64,000 nt of DNA, taken from Melanopsichium pennsylvanicum (Eukaryota > Basidiomycota > Ustilaginomycetes > Ustilaginales). Position numbers and translations under genes: made by a program. The stretch covers positions 1-64,000 of the forward strand of contig OAPG01000009.1 in NCBI GenBank assembly GCA_900208305.1. The letters run 5' to 3'. This document shows, piece by piece, positions 52,801-62,907 of this stretch. The notes beneath the pieces were generated by a model. The model saw only the letters and a list, made by a program, of their open reading frames with translations, did no database searches and was not told the DNA's origin. Each line of letters starts with the position of its first letter. The stretch's first letter is position 1.

Positions 52801-53069
52801 GTCGTAGTGTCGAGGCGGGGAGAAGACAGTTGTATGCGGACAGGTTGGCAGTTCAGAGGCAGTTGGCTTTGGTGAATGAATTGTTGCAAAAAGCAGCCAA
52901 TGCACCTGAGAAGGTGGGCAGGGAGGATATTGTGAAAGCTAGTAGTGCAGCTAATGGTTTGCCTCAACAAGGTCCTGTGATTAGAGCTGCCGAGATGACA
53001 GAGGGGCAACAGCAGGGGCAAGGGATGGGACAAGGGTTGGGACAAGGCGAGTTTGCTCAGATTGGATGA
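49806..53069 (+). CDS. SWI3: SWI/SNF-RSC chromatin remodelling subunit (Swi3/Rsc8/SMARCC type)
   Basis: A 1087-aa nuclear scaffold of an ATP-dependent chromatin remodeller. Seen: an N-terminal SMARCC-like region with [14 protein letters not shown] near residue 240; the SWIRM domain at ~472-560 ([26 protein letters not shown], Y+[29 protein letters not shown]); a ZZ-type zinc finger at ~680-728 ([10 protein letters not shown]...[14 protein letters not shown]); a SANT domain at ~747-797 ([43 protein letters not shown]); and a C-terminal coiled coil at ~960-1030 ([20 protein letters not shown]). Ala/Glu-rich linkers and a Gln/Gly tail complete it. Fungi usually have Swi3 and Rsc8 paralogues; the long N-terminal region favours Swi3 but does not settle it. 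I start at ATG 49806 (GGTCATGTCC). Single exon. Confidence 0.9.
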   Translation: [1087 protein letters not shown]

Positions 53070-53982
53070 ACATTAAAAAATCAAAGCAAAAAAAGGAGAA
53101 AAAATAACGTCCATGTAAAATTTAAGCAAGAGATTTCTTTCCTTGGGTTTGCGTTTTGTAAAGAGTTTCTTTGTCTTCTCCTTTACAGGTGTTTCGGTAA
53201 TCTTGACCTTGATGTGACTTGACTTGACTTATGTGATAAGTAGATGAGTAGTCGTATCTGTTCGATGGATGAAAAGAGGATGGATCTTGGCACGTTGTGG
53301 TGGAGTTCAACTCAAAAGGAACCATGACTTTTTTTTTCTTAAAAAAAAAACAATTGGCACCTTATAAATTTACTGTATGGGCTCTTTACGAGTAGGAGAA
53401 GAAGGGTGAGAAGCCGAGGCTCAACAAGAAGCTTGTGTCTTGACAAATGAGATGAAACCAAGTGAGAGCGATTATTGTCAAGTTGAATTGACACTGTACA
53501 GTGCACGAAACAGATCCACATTGGAAAGCGTGATTGTGTGTGTACGAAAGAGAAAAAGAGAAAAAAAAAACAGAGAGGAAGAGGACCCACACATCATGCT
53601 TCACAATCTCTCACTTACAGTATTGTCCTTCTGCAAAGCAATGCGACAAAAAAAAAATTTAAATCAATAATATGCCTACAAGACTCGTCCATTCACCATC
53701 CAACAGAAAAGACATGCAGAAAATGCCAAAACACAAAATCACACTCACACTGTCGAGCTCGTGCAAATTATTGTTATCTCAGACATACCACGCTCAACTT
53801 TAAATCACAACCCCTCCATCCATGTTTCTTAGTAGATGCTGAAAAGATCCCGAAACGCTCAAATCCAGCCAACAACAAGGCCACTCGAATCACGTAAAAT
53901 TTTGTTCAGGTGAGAGAAGAGAGAAACATCATTCATATTGTATACTTGATCAGTCTTGTTGTGCTAAAACAGTGTGTCGCTC
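53070..53982. other. Convergent spacer between the SWI3-like gene and NDUFB2
   Basis: A 0.9-kb AT-rich spacer with A/T homopolymers (53330-53350, 53563-53571, 53649-53657) and a copy of the 15-bp intergenic motif at 53363-53377. No gene is seen. Confidence 0.5.
53363..53377 (+). repeat. Intergenic 15-mer TATAAATTTACTGTA, copy 2
   Basis: Exact match to the words at 41028-41042 (reverse) and 56509-56523. Confidence 0.6.
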
Positions 53983-54601
53983 TTAATGGTGGTCTTCGCC
54001 ATGGTGATCGTCGTGTCCGTGATGACCGTCCCAAGGATGTTTCAAACCCTGTTAATGTGAATTGGAGAAATGCCCATGAAATGTTACGAGTGAGATCCGG
54101 AGAGAGGAGGAGGAACGTATGGTGGTCAGTAAATGGATGCGTAATCGTTCTCTCGGTCCTTTGCCATAGTCAAGAGAATTCGTTCCCACCATCTCGTCCT
54201 CTTTCATTGGGCTAGGGACCATTGCCCTGACCTCTTTGTTTTGACCCCAAGGAATAATGTACTGCGTCTCTGCATCTTGGATGCGTGCTTTATTTTATAA
54301 AGGCTTGCTCGCCCTTATACGAAAGCAATCCTTGAATAGCCATACCCAAAACCTTGTTCTCGCTTCCCAATACGGTCCCTCCCTTCAACCCAACCCAGTT
54401 AATATACAGTGGAGATGGAGGAATGATACTTACGAGAAGAACAGCACCATCCTGTTTAGCACGGTAAAAAATCCAGAACCACATGGTGGCACCTAGCAGC
54501 TTGGCACTCCAACGATGTTTGAAAGCGGGTTGATGTGGGTGAAACCCGGGCATGGGTTTATACCATCTTGATGAGGATGCGGCTCCTGCTGGTCCTGCCA
54601 T
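53983..54601 (-). CDS. NDUFB2: Mitochondrial complex I subunit NDUFB2 (AGGG type), two exons
   Basis: A 77-aa single-membrane-span accessory subunit of NADH:ubiquinone oxidoreductase. Exon 1 is 54434-54601 (56 codons, MAGPAGAASSSRWYKP...GAVLL) and exon 2 is 53983-54048 (21 codons plus stop, GLKHPWDGHHGHDDHH...). They are joined across a 385-nt intron with a GTAAGT donor and TTAACAG acceptor in phase 0. The joined GATMWFWIFYRAKQDGAVLLG followed by KHPWDGH matches the conserved MWFWI..R..+DG...LG..HPW(D/E) core of plant and animal NDUFB2. The C-terminus is His/Asp-rich. Without the intron the frame would run on into unrelated sequence. Confidence 0.88.
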
Positions 54602-56991
54602 ATTGAAATGATATGAGTGTAGCTTCCTTTTGGTGTTCTGTGCGATCAAATCGAAAAATTTGCCGGGGAGGCGTTATTTTGGATGCGTATTCATAGTGCG
54701 AGAAAGGAGGTGTCGAAGTTATAAGGTTGTAATGATTGAGAATGTGGGTCGGGTGAACAATGTTACCAAGTAGTCGAGATAGTTTTCAGGAAGGGATAGA
54801 AACTGGGTCAGCCTTGGACGTCGATACGTGCGTAGTGCGAAACCGTTGAGGTTTGGAAGGGTGAGACTTACGTTGTAATTATCGAATGGGGGAACAGGTG
54901 GCGATACGATGTACAGATGGAGAAGCTGTCAAAGATCGAAGATGCCAGATGCGCGAAATGAGAATGGTAATTTACTGTAGCAGTGTGATGGTGTTAACAG
55001 CCGACCTACAGGTTGGGGTGTTAAAATCGGTTCCGATGCGATTTTTTTATATATTTGTCGGTTTCAAAACCTTAACACATTGTTATTTTTTCAAAGCTTC
55101 CTTTCCACGTGGTCAAGCAGAACGTTGTTTCTTCACCTCTAAGTAGCACAAGGAAGACTAGACAAGCACAAAACAACGAAGAGTCACACGCAGGAAGACA
55201 CAGAGCAAGAATGAGGAGTGGTATCGTTTATTGTGAAAACAAATATATGTTTACAGTTTCACTCCTTAGCGTCAAGATCCGACGGAAAGCGGGGCAGATG
55301 AAAAACTTTGCCGCACCGCAACGCACGCAAGCCGACCAAGACCAAACCCTAAGAATGCCAAAGCGACTTTTCAACCAGATAATCAACTTTGAACCGACAA
55401 AGAGCAGGAAAGAAGAATCAAAAAAGAACAATCAAGCAACGACGAAAAGAAAAGCATCTTGGAGTTTGTGTATGTTCAGAAAGAAACAAAAAAAGTTATC
55501 GCCAGATGGTACGCTTCCACGTTGGGACCACGACCATGTTCCGTGCTTGACTCTATGTATTTGGTATTCATCATGTTAGATAAGATGCTTTTCTTTTTTC
55601 GTCATTGGGTGGGTCTCTTTCCTTCTTCATGCTTGCTTTCGCGGTGTTGAACGAGTCGTCTGGATAAAGACATGTAAGGCAAATTGAGGGATTGGCGAAA
55701 GGTAAGCTGGAAAAAAGAGGTTGTGAAAGATCAGTTAGCACAGTCGGAGAGAGCGGGTCGATAGAGTTGATTAGCTTGTGCGAAGTATGCTGTTATTGTC
55801 GACATAATAGTTGATGATGGTGATGGACGAGAAAGAAGGGAAGTTGTACGCTTGGATCAAACTTTTTGGGTTCAACTTTTATTTTGTTTTGCAGCTCCGG
55901 TAAGGGATTTTGCGGCATGAAAAAAAATATGTTGCTTGTTAGAGCTCAAAGTAGTGATCGAGTCATGCTTCACACTTTAACAATTCAGAACCATAAATCG
56001 CGCGCGCAAGGTTGGGGCAAAAGAGTACCGCACGCGCGTCGGCCCCAACTTATCAGGATCAGAGTGGGCACAATAGTATAATGGTTCAGCAAGCAAGCCG
56101 CAAAGTGCCTTTTTGGTATCATCTACATGTGCCCTTACGCAGCGCTCGCATTCAGCTGAGCACAATAATCACGACTGAATGTAGAGATGCTCGTTACAAC
56201 CATTTTTGGCCATCAAGAACGAAAAGTGTCGAGCTCACCTTATAAAGCAAGCATGATCATTGGAAGGATTTGGTGCATCTGACCTATATCGATGGGCCAC
56301 ACGTCTGCTGTATGCAGTATTCTTCAGACTTGGGTCGACGACGTAGTGATTTCGGCCAACTGGGCGATTCAAGTTCGAAAGGGCTCAAGACAGGCACGGT
56401 GCACATAACAGGGCTAATTGGCACGGATCGATACGAACAAAATCAAAATCAAAATATAAAAACGGGTTCTGTAAGCCAAAATTCACCATCGGTCAAATGT
56501 CGGGCAAATATAAATTTACTGTACTCTACTTTTAAAATTACTATATTGAATAAAGTTGGGAAAAGTAAGTGTAAGTTAGGCCACAATGCGCGGCGTGCGT
56601 TGTGACAAAGATGAGCAACAACGGTCAAATTCAAAGTCAAGGCTGCGACGTCTGTTTTTTTGGCTGTTTCTTTTTAGTTTATTTCGTGTATCCAAAATCC
56701 ACAATTCCATTCGAGATTCCTGGCCCATCCCAGCCGATCTTCCAACGTCAACCTTCCCCCACCCTACTTTGCCATTCCCTTCTTTCGTTCATCGTCGTTC
56801 GGACTCGTCATACTGGTATGTACCTATCCTGTCGCAATTCCCATAGCATCACACCAGAACAAGCTTTGAGACACAGCCTACTGACAAACATTTTGCTTCT
56901 GTAACTTGGCTTCAATTCATCCGCTCATCGACATTCCACTCCATCACGCTTCCGACTCATCCTACTCGTTCTCTCGACAATCCAGATCACG
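54602..56991. other. Long spacer between NDUFB2 and PDA1
   Basis: At 2.4 kb this is the longest gene-free stretch in the window. It is AT-rich, with many short ORFs none of which looks coding. It holds a copy of the 15-bp motif (56509-56523), a related AATTTACTGTAGC near 54970, and a weak tRNA-like relic at ~56066-56134. The last ~350 bp are the C/T-rich PDA1 leader. Confidence 0.5.
56509..56523 (+). repeat. Intergenic 15-mer TATAAATTTACTGTA, copy 3
   Basis: Exact match to copies at 41028-41042 and 53363-53377. Confidence 0.6.
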
Positions 56992-58358
56992 ATGGTTTCT
57001 TCTCTCTCGCGCAACCTCCTCCGCACTGCGGGCAAGGCAAAGTGCCTTGTACGTATCAATTGTCACGTTCACCTTTGGCTTTGATCGCATCATCTTTCGA
57101 CTAGCTTGACTGACCGTCACATCCCTTTTTCCCCACCTATTTACCTTGTCCTTTCCCTTGTCATCCCTTCTTACAGCCCGCCTACTCGCGCAACGCCATC
57201 CCTTCATCATCCCGCTTCGTCCAGCTCACCGCAGAGGCTTCTCGCCCTCAGCAGGAGCTCCCCGCCTCCAAGTCGGAAAAGTTCAAAGTCGACCTCAACC
57301 AGGACTCTTTCAAAGGATACAAATTTGATGTCCCCAAGCTCGAGTGGGAGACCTCCAAGGATGATCTTGTCAACCTTTACTCCCAGATGGTCAAGATGCG
57401 ACGCATGGAGATGGCCGCCGATCAGCTCTACAAGCAAAAGCTCATCCGAGGTTTCTGCCATCTCGCCATTGGTCAGGAAGCCGTCGCCGTTGGTATGGAG
57501 GCTGGTATGAAGCCCTCCGACAAGCTCATCACTGCTTACCGATGCCACCCCTTCACCGTCCAGAAGGGCGGTTCCATCAAGTCGGTCATCGCCGAGCTTT
57601 TCGGCAGGGAGGCTGGTATCTCCAAGGGTAAGGGTGGATCTATGCACATGTTCACCCCCACCTTTTTCGGTGGAAACGGTATCGTCGGTGCTCAGGTCCC
57701 CGTTGGCGCTGGTATCGCTTTCGCACAGCAGTACATGAACACCAATGACGCCACTTTTGCCATGTATGGTGACGGTGCCTCCAACCAGGGCCAGGTCTTT
57801 GAAGCTTACAACATGTCCAAGCTTTGGAATTTGCCCTGTGTCTTCGTTTGCGAGAACAACAAGTACGGCATGGGTACCTCGGCTGAACGATCCTCCATGA
57901 ACACCCAGTACTACACCCGTGGTGACGTTATCCCCGGTCTCCAGGTCAACGCCATGGATGTCCTCGCCGTCGCTGCCGCTACCAAGCACGCTTCCGACTT
58001 CACCCTCGGCGGAAACGGTCCCTTGCTCATGGAACTCGTCACTTACCGTTACGGCGGTCACTCGTTGTCCGATCCCGGTACCACTTACCGTACTCGTGAC
58101 GAAATTCAGACCATGCGTTCGTCCAGCGACCCCATTCAGGGCCTCAAAACCCGCATGCTCGACTGGGGCGTCGTCGAGGAGGCAGAGCTCAAGAGGATCG
58201 ACAAGGCCGCTAAGGAGGAGGTCGATCAGGCTGTCGAGGAGGCCAAGCAGAGCCCACAGCCAAAGGAAGACACGCTCTGGACCGACATTTACTACCCTGG
58301 CACCGAACCCGACTGGATGCGCGGTCGTGACCGTACCGAGATCCACCGTTACCGTTGA
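56992..58358 (+). CDS. PDA1: Pyruvate dehydrogenase E1 component subunit alpha
   Basis: A 412-aa mitochondrial matrix enzyme subunit that decarboxylates pyruvate with thiamine diphosphate. Two exons: 56992-57048 (19 codons, the basic presequence MVSSLSRNLLRTAGKAKCL) and 57177-58358, separated by a 128-nt intron (GTACGT donor, TTACAG acceptor, phase 0). Seen: MVKMRRMEMAADQLYKQKLIRGFCHL, GQEAVAVG, AYRCHPF, GKGGSMHMF, the ThDP motif GDGASNQGQ...CENN, and the phosphorylation loop YRYGGHSLSDPG. The C-terminus RTEIHRYR is typical of fungal E1-alpha. The first exon supplies most of the targeting peptide. An (AGCAC)n repeat follows the stop codon. It converges on the nucleoporin gene. Confidence 0.96.
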
Positions 58359-58362
58359 AACT

Positions 58363-58390
58363 AGCACAGCACAGCACAGCACAGCACAGC
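58363..58390 (+). repeat. (AGCAC)n microsatellite in PDA1 3'-UTR
   Basis: About 5.5 pentamer units starting four bases after the PDA1 stop codon. Confidence 0.9.
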
Positions 58391-58715
58391 ATAAAACTCC
58401 ATTCTTGCGCCAGTAGAGCTACCAAGGTACGACTTTCGAGTGTCTGCCCTCCTTTCTCCCCCTTTTTGTAATATTTTCTTTACCGTCCGTCACACTAGCC
58501 TGCACTCGAATTCAAGCTCGGGTCTGCCATGCCCATTTGTTTCCATCGTCGATAAGGCATACAAGAGTGTGTTGGTTTTGATACGCAACCAAGCGGCAAG
58601 TTCATTTGCTTTTGTCCGACATGGAAATCAAATCTGAATCGATTCTGAGCTGAAAAGAGGCTGCGATGGTACAGTGGCAAGGACGTTTGTCATAGGATCT
58701 TTGGATGTCGAATTG

Positions 58716-58757
<42 letters not shown>
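58716..58757. repeat. (GT)n(GA)n microsatellite
   Basis: GT units followed by GA units between the convergent PDA1 and nucleoporin genes, 17 bp from the nucleoporin stop codon. Confidence 0.93.
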
Positions 58758-58773
58758 TTTTGTGTATGTAGCT

Positions 58774-61700
58774 CTAGTAGTAGAGTTTGAGCAGGTCAAT
58801 CGCCTTTCTGGCCGAATTTGTCACACTAGTTGTCTGGTGGGACGCATTTAGAATAACACTGTTGAGCAAAGCGAACAACCTTTGCACCTGCACTGGAGTC
58901 AAAGTGCCGACGTCTCTGGCGAAACTCTGTCCTCGGCCAAGCACTGCGCTCGATGTTGTCGACAACTCTATCCAAGTGCTCGCGAATTCGACCAACTCTG
59001 CCTGCAAATACGCTTGTCCAGCAGCAGTGTTCCATGGCTGCGGACTTGTGGCCATCGCGCTTTCTAAAATGTCCAAGATCACTTCAGGTGCGCCTGTCGC
59101 ACGGAGCATGGTCTGACTCGCCCACCCTTCCGGAATATTCACCTTTGCCGCACCGTTGTCTCCATCACTCTTCCTCGCAAAGCCAATGGGAATGCTATCC
59201 TCCCTTACTCCCCCATCCCCCTGTCTGGTCTGTTCGAATCCATACCTCAACAAGAGATCCAACACGTTATCCACGGGACAAGCAACCTCGCTTCGATCCA
59301 ACCGCGTGAACAAATCCACCACCAACGCACTAATACTCTTAAACGCCTCGTCCTTCCTCCCCTTTGCATGTTGCTTGCTCATCAACGCCACCCAGATCTC
59401 ACTGATCAGACCTACATCGTTCAACTCGGCACTCGCAATCATCGCCAGCTGCTCCTCCAACAACCCGAACGGTTCCGCCAGATTCTTGAACAACGTCGAA
59501 AGATCCAACAATTCCTCGTTTAACCACTCGATCGAATCCGCGAGCAACGCACTCCTTTCACTATCCAAATCATCCGCCGAAAGCTGCTGCAACGACTGCA
59601 ACACTCGCGCTTGGATCTGAGCCACCTCCAACGAGTCCTCTGCCTGACTCAGGAACGTCACCACTTCGTTTGCCTCAACGTGACTCGGCGAGACCGACTT
59701 TGCATTGCCCACCGCCAACGCCAGATATTCGATCCTCTCCCTCAGATCCAACTCAAACTCTTTCGAGTGCGCCAGTGCATCCAACACCTGAGCTGCAGCA
59801 AAGCACTCTCCGTGCCTGACGTAGTACTGCCACAGAAGGTTACGCAGAGTACGCATGAACGATACATCTGCACCTTTGGCTCCCGTCGGACGCCTGGCGA
59901 GGAACGGCTCGAGGAACAGCGTGCGCATGGACAATAGCTGATCCGTCATCTTTCGTTCGATCAACCATGCATATAGCGATTCTTGGAAAAGCACGTCGTC
60001 CGAAACCTCTGCACGAGCATATGCCTCGGTTCGCGCTTTATCCCGCGTACTCACCGCTAGCCGTACCGCAACTTCATCCCCTTCCAGATTATACGCCTCG
60101 TCCAACTTCTGATCCAATTCCTCGAGCGTTTCAAACACCAACTTGAACGCCTCCTTCAGTCGTTCCGCTACCTCCCTTCTAGCTCTGTGCTCCACTCCAT
60201 CGGGACTACCCTCAGCAACAAAAGACGCAGCCATTCCCGTCGGATCCCATTCCCTGGCACACTGTAGCGCCAACTCAATCGCACCAGTCGCATATCCCAA
60301 CGATCTGTAATCCTGAACGATCCCCCTCAACTTATCCACCGAAATTTGACTCGCGCCCTTGACAAGCAACTTATGCGACATGCGAAGGTTATCCATCTTG
60401 TCCTGCTCCGATCTCGTCTCTTTAGCCCTACGGATGCATTCCGTGGCTTTGTACTGCCTAACATCATCAGCAGAGCAGAAACTTCCACATCTCGCCTGGA
60501 GTGCATCCGCCACTGCATCAATGCTCACCTGTGCACCGATCCTCGCTTCGATCAATGCAGTGACCAGCTCCTTCGACGCTCTTTTACCTTGGTCCGATGT
60601 GATCAACTGTCCGAAGCGCAGGTTGGCAATCACATCTTTTGCCTCGGGGCTGCATGCGTCGATCAAAGGTTTCAATCCATGATCGGTCAGGAAAAGCATA
60701 AAGTTGGTCGCCTCCATCGCCCTTGATACCAACGCTTGCAATCGTCCAAAGCTCTCTTGGTCGAGCTTGGCAGCACGTTCCTGATCGTACCCAACAGGGC
60801 TGACAAAGCTTCGATTGGCGGCGGACGATCCTCCGAGACCGAAGAGCTTACCGCTCTGCTGCATAAACTCGTGCAATGGTACAAGATCCTGGAGTGTTTC
60901 CTCCAGATCTTCTTTGCGCAATGGTTTGGCAGCGAGTGCAGAAGCAGTGGCGACGCTTCCAGCGGGACGGTAGGTTTTAAGGGCGTTGCTGGGAACATGC
61001 GCTGGTTTGACCCCAGGCTTTGCCGGCTCGGGTGGCATGATGGCACGATCCCAAACACGTTTGAGGATGCAAGCAATGTACAGTGCCAACCCATCGTGGC
61101 GTGACGTGCGTGGAGCGGAAAGAGCGGCCGAAACCGTAGTGTCTGCAGGCCAAGATCCGTACTGACTGAAAAACACACGCGAAGCGAGTGCAACTACCTC
61201 TTCCGAAACGGTCTGGGCCAGTCCTGCCGGCACACCTCCAGACAAACCGACGGTCACACGCGGAGCTGCTACCTGCGAATTGTGCGCAGCAATGGCAAGC
61301 GCACTTTCACAGGCTTCGATCGATCCAAACAGACCGAAGTACTGCATCATAGCCGCACTGTTGACAGCAGCTCCTGACTCGAGCAACCCACGCAGAGTGT
61401 CGACCGGCCGACGCTCGACAAGTTCCGTCAAACCATTGTTGTCGAGAACGAGGAAGCTGCGTGGAGGTCGGAGGTTCTGAGCATAAGTGGCGCGTGCCAG
61501 CTCGCCGTTGTCGGTGATGGGTGTGAGGGTCCGAGAAGCAGGTGCTTCCGCAAATACCGGTGTGCTGAGAGCAAGCTCGAGGTCGATGAAGGTGGCTTTC
61601 TCCACGGGGCCGCTGGTGTTGGCATTGGCGTTGAGTGCTGGAGTGATGCAGCAAATTTGGCAGGGAAGGCTGTTGTAATTGAAGCCCAACATGAAAACAT

Positions 61701-62907
61701 CGCCTGCATATAAAACGGAGGAGACAGCACGTGTGATGGTTTGCTGTTGCACAATCTGCTGCTGTTGCGACTGCTGTTGCGACTGCAGTGCAACCTGTTG
61801 CTGCTGGGAATAAGCAGTTGTCGAGGCAGAAGCAGCACCAGGCGGTTGCTGAAGAGCCGGAGGGGCGCGAACAGTGATGGCAGGTTCGGAACGACCTTGG
61901 AAATTATCCAGGAAGATCCTGTAGCCACGGTCTGTGACCGCCAACAAAAGTACATTGAAGCGTGCTTCTTTCTCCACAGGACCGATCCAGACGATAGAGC
62001 CCACGTCGTGCCGTGCGTGTGGGGTACCTTGCTGACCTGAAGTTCCGATAGTCTGACCACGTCGTTCAGGTGCGGAAGAAGGATCTTTTGAGGGAAGGCT
62101 ATATACCTCGATCAAGTCACCTTGTCGAAGAGTATAGACCAGCTGACGAGTGTTATCCACGGTGATATAGAGAAGCTTCTTGTCGGCCTTGACGAAAGTG
62201 GGTAAGAGGTTGGAGAGGCGAGGACTCGTGATATTGCGCAAATAACACTTATCGGTGAACCAGCCTTCATGTCGCTGGTACACAAGCTCATAGAGGCAGT
62301 TGTCAGAGCCCGTTGCGAAAACCCGTCCACCATTGGTGCCGGTAAGATTGTCGAGAATCACACCGTTTGTGTTTGCGGTCATGCCTGCTTCAAGCACCTC
62401 AACTTTTGAGCTGGAGCCGTTTTCGGTGTAGGACAGACCGAGGACCTTGACATACTTGCCTTCGCGCACCGAGACACCAACGCTGAGCACGAGCACATGA
62501 GTGACAATGTCCGCAAAAACACCAGAGCGCACCGGTGCGACACTTGCAGCGATGACAACCTGATCCTCAGGCACGCAGTAGAATTCGAAGGCGGCTTGAC
62601 CTTCGAGGTAGGACCAAAGGTAGACCTTGTTGTCGACGGTGATACAGGCCCTTCGGATGGAGGGGAACAGTGATTGTGTTGCTGTGGGGCTCGTACTTTT
62701 GATGCCGGTGAAGACATCTGGTGGAATGGGTAAGGTTCGAGTCTTGTCAAAGCCTACCCATGAGTCGAGACGGTGCTGTTGGTAAGGAGCATCGCGTGCT
62801 GGAGTGCGTTGCTTGACTTCTGGAAGAGCAATTCGACCCTGTTCGCATCGTCGGAAGGTGGTCTCTGCCTCGCGTAGGGACTCGAGCGAGTATGGCTCCG
62901 AAGCCAT
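58774..62907 (-). CDS. NUP170: Inner-ring nucleoporin Nup155/Nup170/Nup157
   Basis: A 1377-aa structural protein of the nuclear pore inner ring. The N-terminal half is a predicted beta-propeller: it starts MASEPYSLESLREAE and contains the family hallmark SLFPSIRRACITVDNKVYLWSY-type strand (residues ~78-100), a GRVFATGSDNCLYELVYQ blade, and RGYRIFLDNF-type strands. A Gln-rich loop (~395-420) interrupts the propeller. The C-terminal half is an alpha-solenoid (for example LRNLLWQYYVRHGECFAAAQVLDALAHS, LEQLAMIASAELNDVGLISEIWVAL). The length matches fungal Nup157/170 (1391-1502 aa). The region before the LPIPPDVF segment is shorter than in typical family members, but 62907 is the first ATG in the frame and no upstream exon is evident. 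Divergent from PRI2. Single exon. Confidence 0.9.
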   Translation of the reverse strand: MASEPYSLESLREAETTFRRCEQGRIALPEVKQRTPARDAPYQQHRLDSWVGFDKTRTLPIPPDVFTGIKSTSPTATQSLFPSIRRACITVDNKVYLWSYLEGQAAFEFYCVPEDQVVIAASVAPVRSGVFADIVTHVLVLSVGVSVREGKYVKVLGLSYTENGSSSKVEVLEAGMTANTNGVILDNLTGTNGGRVFATGSDNCLYELVYQRHEGWFTDKCYLRNITSPRLSNLLPTFVKADKKLLYITVDNTRQLVYTLRQGDLIEVYSLPSKDPSSAPERRGQTIGTSGQQGTPHARHDVGSIVWIGPVEKEARFNVLLLAVTDRGYRIFLDNFQGRSEPAITVRAPPALQQPPGAASASTTAYSQQQQVALQSQQQSQQQQIVQQQTITRAVSSVLYAGDVFMLGFNYNSLPCQICCITPALNANANTSGPVEKATFIDLELALSTPVFAEAPASRTLTPITDNGELARATYAQNLRPPRSFLVLDNNGLTELVERRPVDTLRGLLESGAAVNSAAMMQYFGLFGSIEACESALAIAAHNSQVAAPRVTVGLSGGVPAGLAQTVSEEVVALASRVFFSQYGSWPADTTVSAALSAPRTSRHDGLALYIACILKRVWDRAIMPPEPAKPGVKPAHVPSNALKTYRPAGSVATASALAAKPLRKEDLEETLQDLVPLHEFMQQSGKLFGLGGSSAANRSFVSPVGYDQERAAKLDQESFGRLQALVSRAMEATNFMLFLTDHGLKPLIDACSPEAKDVIANLRFGQLITSDQGKRASKELVTALIEARIGAQVSIDAVADALQARCGSFCSADDVRQYKATECIRRAKETRSEQDKMDNLRMSHKLLVKGASQISVDKLRGIVQDYRSLGYATGAIELALQCAREWDPTGMAASFVAEGSPDGVEHRARREVAERLKEAFKLVFETLEELDQKLDEAYNLEGDEVAVRLAVSTRDKARTEAYARAEVSDDVLFQESLYAWLIERKMTDQLLSMRTLFLEPFLARRPTGAKGADVSFMRTLRNLLWQYYVRHGECFAAAQVLDALAHSKEFELDLRERIEYLALAVGNAKSVSPSHVEANEVVTFLSQAEDSLEVAQIQARVLQSLQQLSADDLDSERSALLADSIEWLNEELLDLSTLFKNLAEPFGLLEEQLAMIASAELNDVGLISEIWVALMSKQHAKGRKDEAFKSISALVVDLFTRLDRSEVACPVDNVLDLLLRYGFEQTRQGDGGVREDSIPIGFARKSDGDNGAAKVNIPEGWASQTMLRATGAPEVILDILESAMATSPQPWNTAAGQAYLQAELVEFASTWIELSTTSSAVLGRGQSFARDVGTLTPVQVQRLFALLNSVILNASHQTTSVTNSARKAIDLLKLYY

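Noticed and set aside
57207..58382. 391-codon minus-strand open frame opposite PDA1
   Set aside because: Same effect: antisense of strongly codon-biased PDA1, starting in the 3'-UTR microsatellite and with no recognisable motif.
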